DNA of 27,050 nucleotides, taken from DUEL01 sp964580565. Lineage in GTDB: Bacteria > Chloroflexota > Anaerolineae > B4-G1 > DUEL01. The notes beneath the pieces are model-generated. The model searched no databases, had not been told where the DNA came from, and saw only the letters and a list, made by a program, of their open reading frames with translations. A program made the translations under genes and the position numbers. The stretch covers positions 1 to 27,050 of the forward strand of contig CAZOLN010000023.1 in the NCBI GenBank assembly GCA_964580565.1, in the 5' to 3' direction. Of the stretch, positions 24,502 to 27,050 are shown piece by piece (the first letter of the stretch is position 1; the number at the start of each line of letters is the position of its first letter).

Positions 24502-24562
24502 AGTCTCTCTATTCACTGCCCACTGGTCATTAGTCATTTACCATTGGTCATTGGTCATTGCC
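24500..24562. repeat. Heptamer tandem array (TTGGTCA type), about eight units
   Basis: On the minus strand, units of seven bases follow the pattern CAATGAC, CAATGGG, TAATGAC and CAGTGGG without interruption. They fill the glcF-glcD spacer and overlap the 3' end of glcF: its last residues (INGQ) and TGA stop (24557-24555) are read from array units. The motif equals TTGGTCA on the plus strand, which I recall as one of the cyanobacterial STRR heptamers. Confidence 0.9.
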
Positions 24563-25710
24563 CATTGATTACCAGTGCCTCCAGCACCATCTCCGCGATG
24601 TCCTTCACCCGCACCCGGATCCGCTCGGCGCGGGCGGCGTTGAAGAGGGTCCGTTCACACTGCTGACAGGCGGAAAGGACCACACGAGCACCGGTCTCGG
24701 CCGCCTGACGGATCCGCCGTGCAGCGATGGCCCGGCTCATCTCGGGGTCGAAACTCTCCAGGTTCCCCCCGCCGCCGCAGCAATGGGACCCCTCCCGGTT
24801 CTCCTCCATCTCCACCAGGGTCACGCCGGGGATGGCGGCCAGGATGCGCCGGGGAGCGTCGAACACCCCGCTCTTGCGACCCAGGTCGCACGGATCGTGA
24901 TAGGTGACCGCCTGCTCCGGCAGATCCTCCCGCAGCGGGAGACGACCTTCCTCCAGCAGATCGGCCAGGAACTCGGTGGAGTGGACCACCTCGAACCCCA
25001 GTTCCTCCCCCAACGCGACCGGGTAGGTGTGCTTCCAGAAGTGAAAGCAGGAAGGGCAGGTGGTGACCACCGTCTTTGCCCCCATCGCCCGAACCGCCTC
25101 CACGTTGTGGCGGATGGTCTCACGCGCCTCCTCCAGTTCGCCGTTGATGGCCATCGGGTAGCCGCAGCACCACTCCTGCTCCCCCAACAGCCCGTAGTCC
25201 ACCCCACCCCGCTCGAGGATCTCCACGAAGGACTGCGCCACCCGGTAACTGCGCGGGAAGAGGGCGCTGACGCACCCGACGAAGTAGACCACCTCCGCCC
25301 GCTCTTTGCCCAGGCCGGAGGGCGGCTCGGGAAGGTTCTCCGCCCACATCAGACGGCTCTCGTTGGGCTCCCCGGAGATGTTGTGGCGCTCCGCGACCCG
25401 CTGGTTCAGCGCCACCAGCGGTTGAGGAAGCAGCCCTAGTTCGGCCATCTCCCCCCTGGTCAGTTCCAGGATCCGGTCCACCGTGACCCCGCTGGGGCAG
25501 GTGAAGGTGCAGGCCCCGCAGAGGAGGCACCGGAAGTACTGGGCAGCGGTATGGTCGGTGGGCCGCTCGACCAGCCCTTCCCGCATCGCCCGCAGCAGCG
25601 CCACCCGAGCGCGAGGGGAGTCGGTCTCCTTCAACGTCAACTGATAGGTCGGACAGGTGGCGAGGCAGAGACCGCAACGGATGCAGTGAAGGTATTCGTC
25701 TTTGCGAATG
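24555..25710 (-). CDS. glcF: GlcF-type Fe-S subunit of glycolate/D-lactate oxidase (5' end in a gap)
   Basis: 384 residues are visible; the start is lost in the N run at 25711-25810. There are two ferredoxin-type 4Fe-4S motifs, CIRCGLCLATCP and CLLCGACTFTCP. Two CCG (cysteine-rich) domains follow, seen in VGCVSALFP...EQEWCCGYPM and HDPCDLGRK...GSHCCGGGGN. It carries electrons from GlcD to the respiratory chain. The frame continues upstream of the TTG at 25640 and includes the first cluster, so 25640 is not the real start. Family length suggests that only some 10-40 residues are missing. It lies between larA and glcD. Its last residues and stop codon are written in a heptamer array. Confidence 0.9.
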
Positions 25711-25810
25711 NNNNNNNNNNNNNNNNNNNNNNNNNNNNNNNNNNNNNNNNNNNNNNNNNNNNNNNNNNNNNNNNNNNNNNNNNNNNNNNNNNNNNNNNNN
25801 NNNNNNNNNN
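25711..25810. other. Assembly gap (100 N)
   Basis: Exactly 100 N, a placeholder of unknown true length. Unlike the first gap, its flanks share no obvious overlap. It hides the 5' end of glcF. The larA stop lies 16 bases before it on the minus strand. Confidence 0.97.
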
Positions 25811-25826
25811 CTCGTCGCTCGTACTC

Positions 25827-27050
25827 CTAGCCACCAACCACCACCGGCAACGTCAACAGCGCGTGGGGGACGATCAACACGTCCAGTTCCGGCCCCAACT
25901 CCCGCGCGGCCAGCGCCAGCGCCTCCTCCATCGTCGCGGCGGGGGTCATCTTGCACTGCTGCACCACCTCCGGGCACTCGCTGCCGACGATGACCACCCG
26001 CGCCTGCTCCAGCACCTTCGCCATCACGAACGCCCGCTGCTGGCCCGGCGGGTAGCCGTGGGCGCGGGCGTCGTCCAGGATGGCCTGCACGCTGACCGCA
26101 TCCCGCATCGCGGCGAAGAACCGCTGCTCCCCCACCCCCTCGCCCGCCCCCTCCTCGCACCGGGCGGGGACGATAAGAAAACCCCCGGGACGAACCACGG
26201 GGGTCGGTGCGAAGAACAGATAGGAGGCAGCACGGCTGGCCTGGTAGAGATTGGTGTCCTTCGGATACCCCACCCCGCCGATGGCGACGTCGTACTGGTG
26301 GGGGATCTCCACCTCGTAGACGGTGCGGGCGAAGGCGACCAGTTCGCGGAAGGTCGCATCCGGCTCCCCGGCCGCCACCTTGAGGATCCGTTTCTCGTCG
26401 TCCAGCACCACGTTGAGAATGAAACGGAGCCCCGCGCGACGGGCGGCCTCGGTGATCGCCTCGTGAAAGGGGTTCCCCTCGATGCGGCCCAGCCGCGTGC
26501 CGGGATGATCGATAAAGGCCGGACCGTGGGTGTGGGCGATGAGCGGTTCGCCAGCCGCCCCCACCGCCACCGTCTTCCGGCCGCCGGAGTAGCCAGCGTA
26601 CTGGTGCGGCTCCACCAGCCCGGTGGCGATCAACAGGTCCGCCTCCACCGCCGCCCGATGCACCCAGACCGGCACCCCGCCGGGGGTCACCCCCAGGTCG
26701 ACCAGCGCTTTGGGATTGCGCGGCTCGTTGTCGATCACCCGGTAGCGGGCGACCACATCCGCGCCCAGTTTGGCGATCTTCTCCTCCGGCGTCGAGGGCC
26801 GGTGCATCCCGATGCCGCAGAGCAGGGTGACATCCTCCTCCCGCACCCCCGCCGCCGCCAGTTCGGCCAGGAGCGCCGGGACCAGCAGGTGGTCGGGGCT
26901 GGCGCGGGTGACGTCGGTGAAGACGATGCAGACCTTGTCTCCCGGGCGGGCCATCTCCCGCAGCGGAGGCGTGCCGATGGGATGGGCCAGCGCCTCAGCG
27001 ATGGCCCCTTGCACGTCCTCCAACGGTGGCACCTTCCTCGACTCTACCAC
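25827..27050 (-). CDS. larA: Nickel-dependent lactate racemase LarA (partial, N-terminus outside the window)
   Basis: 407 residues are visible, against a usual 420-430. The frame is open to the window edge and begins inside the family's N-terminal region, so the first 20 or so residues lie outside. LarA interconverts L- and D-lactate with a nickel-pincer cofactor; some homologues act on other 2-hydroxyacids. Seen: VFTDVTRASP, the catalytic-histidine block GIGMHRP, EPHQYAGYSGGRK with the second catalytic histidine and the cofactor-binding lysine, and IAHTHGP with the nickel-ligand histidine. With glcF and glcD downstream it would make either lactate isomer usable. The cofactor genes larB, larC and larE are not in the window. 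Confidence 0.9.
   Translation of the reverse strand: MVESRKVPPLEDVQGAIAEALAHPIGTPPLREMARPGDKVCIVFTDVTRASPDHLLVPALLAELAAAGVREEDVTLLCGIGMHRPSTPEEKIAKLGADVVARYRVIDNEPRNPKALVDLGVTPGGVPVWVHRAAVEADLLIATGLVEPHQYAGYSGGRKTVAVGAAGEPLIAHTHGPAFIDHPGTRLGRIEGNPFHEAITEAARRAGLRFILNVVLDDEKRILKVAAGEPDATFRELVAFARTVYEVEIPHQYDVAIGGVGYPKDTNLYQASRAASYLFFAPTPVVRPGGFLIVPARCEEGAGEGVGEQRFFAAMRDAVSVQAILDDARAHGYPPGQQRAFVMAKVLEQARVVIVGSECPEVVQQCKMTPAATMEEALALAARELGPELDVLIVPHALLTLPVVVGG

Overview
The window (27,050 bases, very GC-rich) looks like a piece of a Chloroflexota genome of the Anaerolineae/Thermoflexia kind. The main pointers are a giant membrane protein with the INYYYFG and GDLHAHM motifs of the Chlor_Arch_YYY (DUF2298) family, secreted enzymes with an NBR1-type Ig-like domain and Thr-Pro linkers, and spacers filled with short tandem repeats. 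Placement is by family knowledge, not by a database search. It is a draft scaffold with two 100-N gaps. At the first gap the flanks carry the same 55 bases; collapsing them restores an intact gene. The second gap hides the start of glcF.

Layout. (1) 1-4.9 kb: lipoate-protein ligase, a tRNA-Glu with its own promoter and a strong terminator, and cutA on the plus strand. Opposite, on the minus strand, run radA, a PHP-family histidinol-phosphatase-like gene overlapping radA by 4 bases, a gene-tail fossil, and lipA. (2) 4.95-11.1 kb: from a back-to-back divergent promoter with radA, a plus-strand operon of three membrane-anchored clan GH-A glycoside hydrolases. The first also carries a GH18-like domain with a destroyed catalytic site and an NBR1-like Ig domain. 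(3) 11.2-18.9 kb: a minus-strand operon of a methyltransferase, a GT39/ArnT-like glycosyltransferase and a 1620-residue fusion of a GT39-like half with a Chlor_Arch_YYY half. Its genes overlap, and it probably builds or modifies a lipid-linked or surface glycan. (4) 19.0-27.05 kb: a minus-strand organic-acid cluster: larA (lactate racemase), glcF and glcD (D-lactate/glycolate oxidase), pckA (ATP PEP carboxykinase), a malic enzyme, and a thioredoxin-reductase-like flavoprotein without the CxxC. Together they would racemise and oxidise lactate to pyruvate and connect it to C4 acids and PEP.

The most unusual signal is non-coding. Each of the four complete spacers of the organic-acid cluster contains a different short repeat, mostly seven bases long. 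In four genes of the window the array runs into the 3' end of the upstream gene and supplies its TGA stop codon. A second, dispersed palindromic repeat occurs three times: before cutA, at the end of lipA (supplying its stop codon), and inserted in frame inside the giant membrane protein. These two repeat systems, and the catalytically dead domain of the first hydrolase, deserve the closest look.
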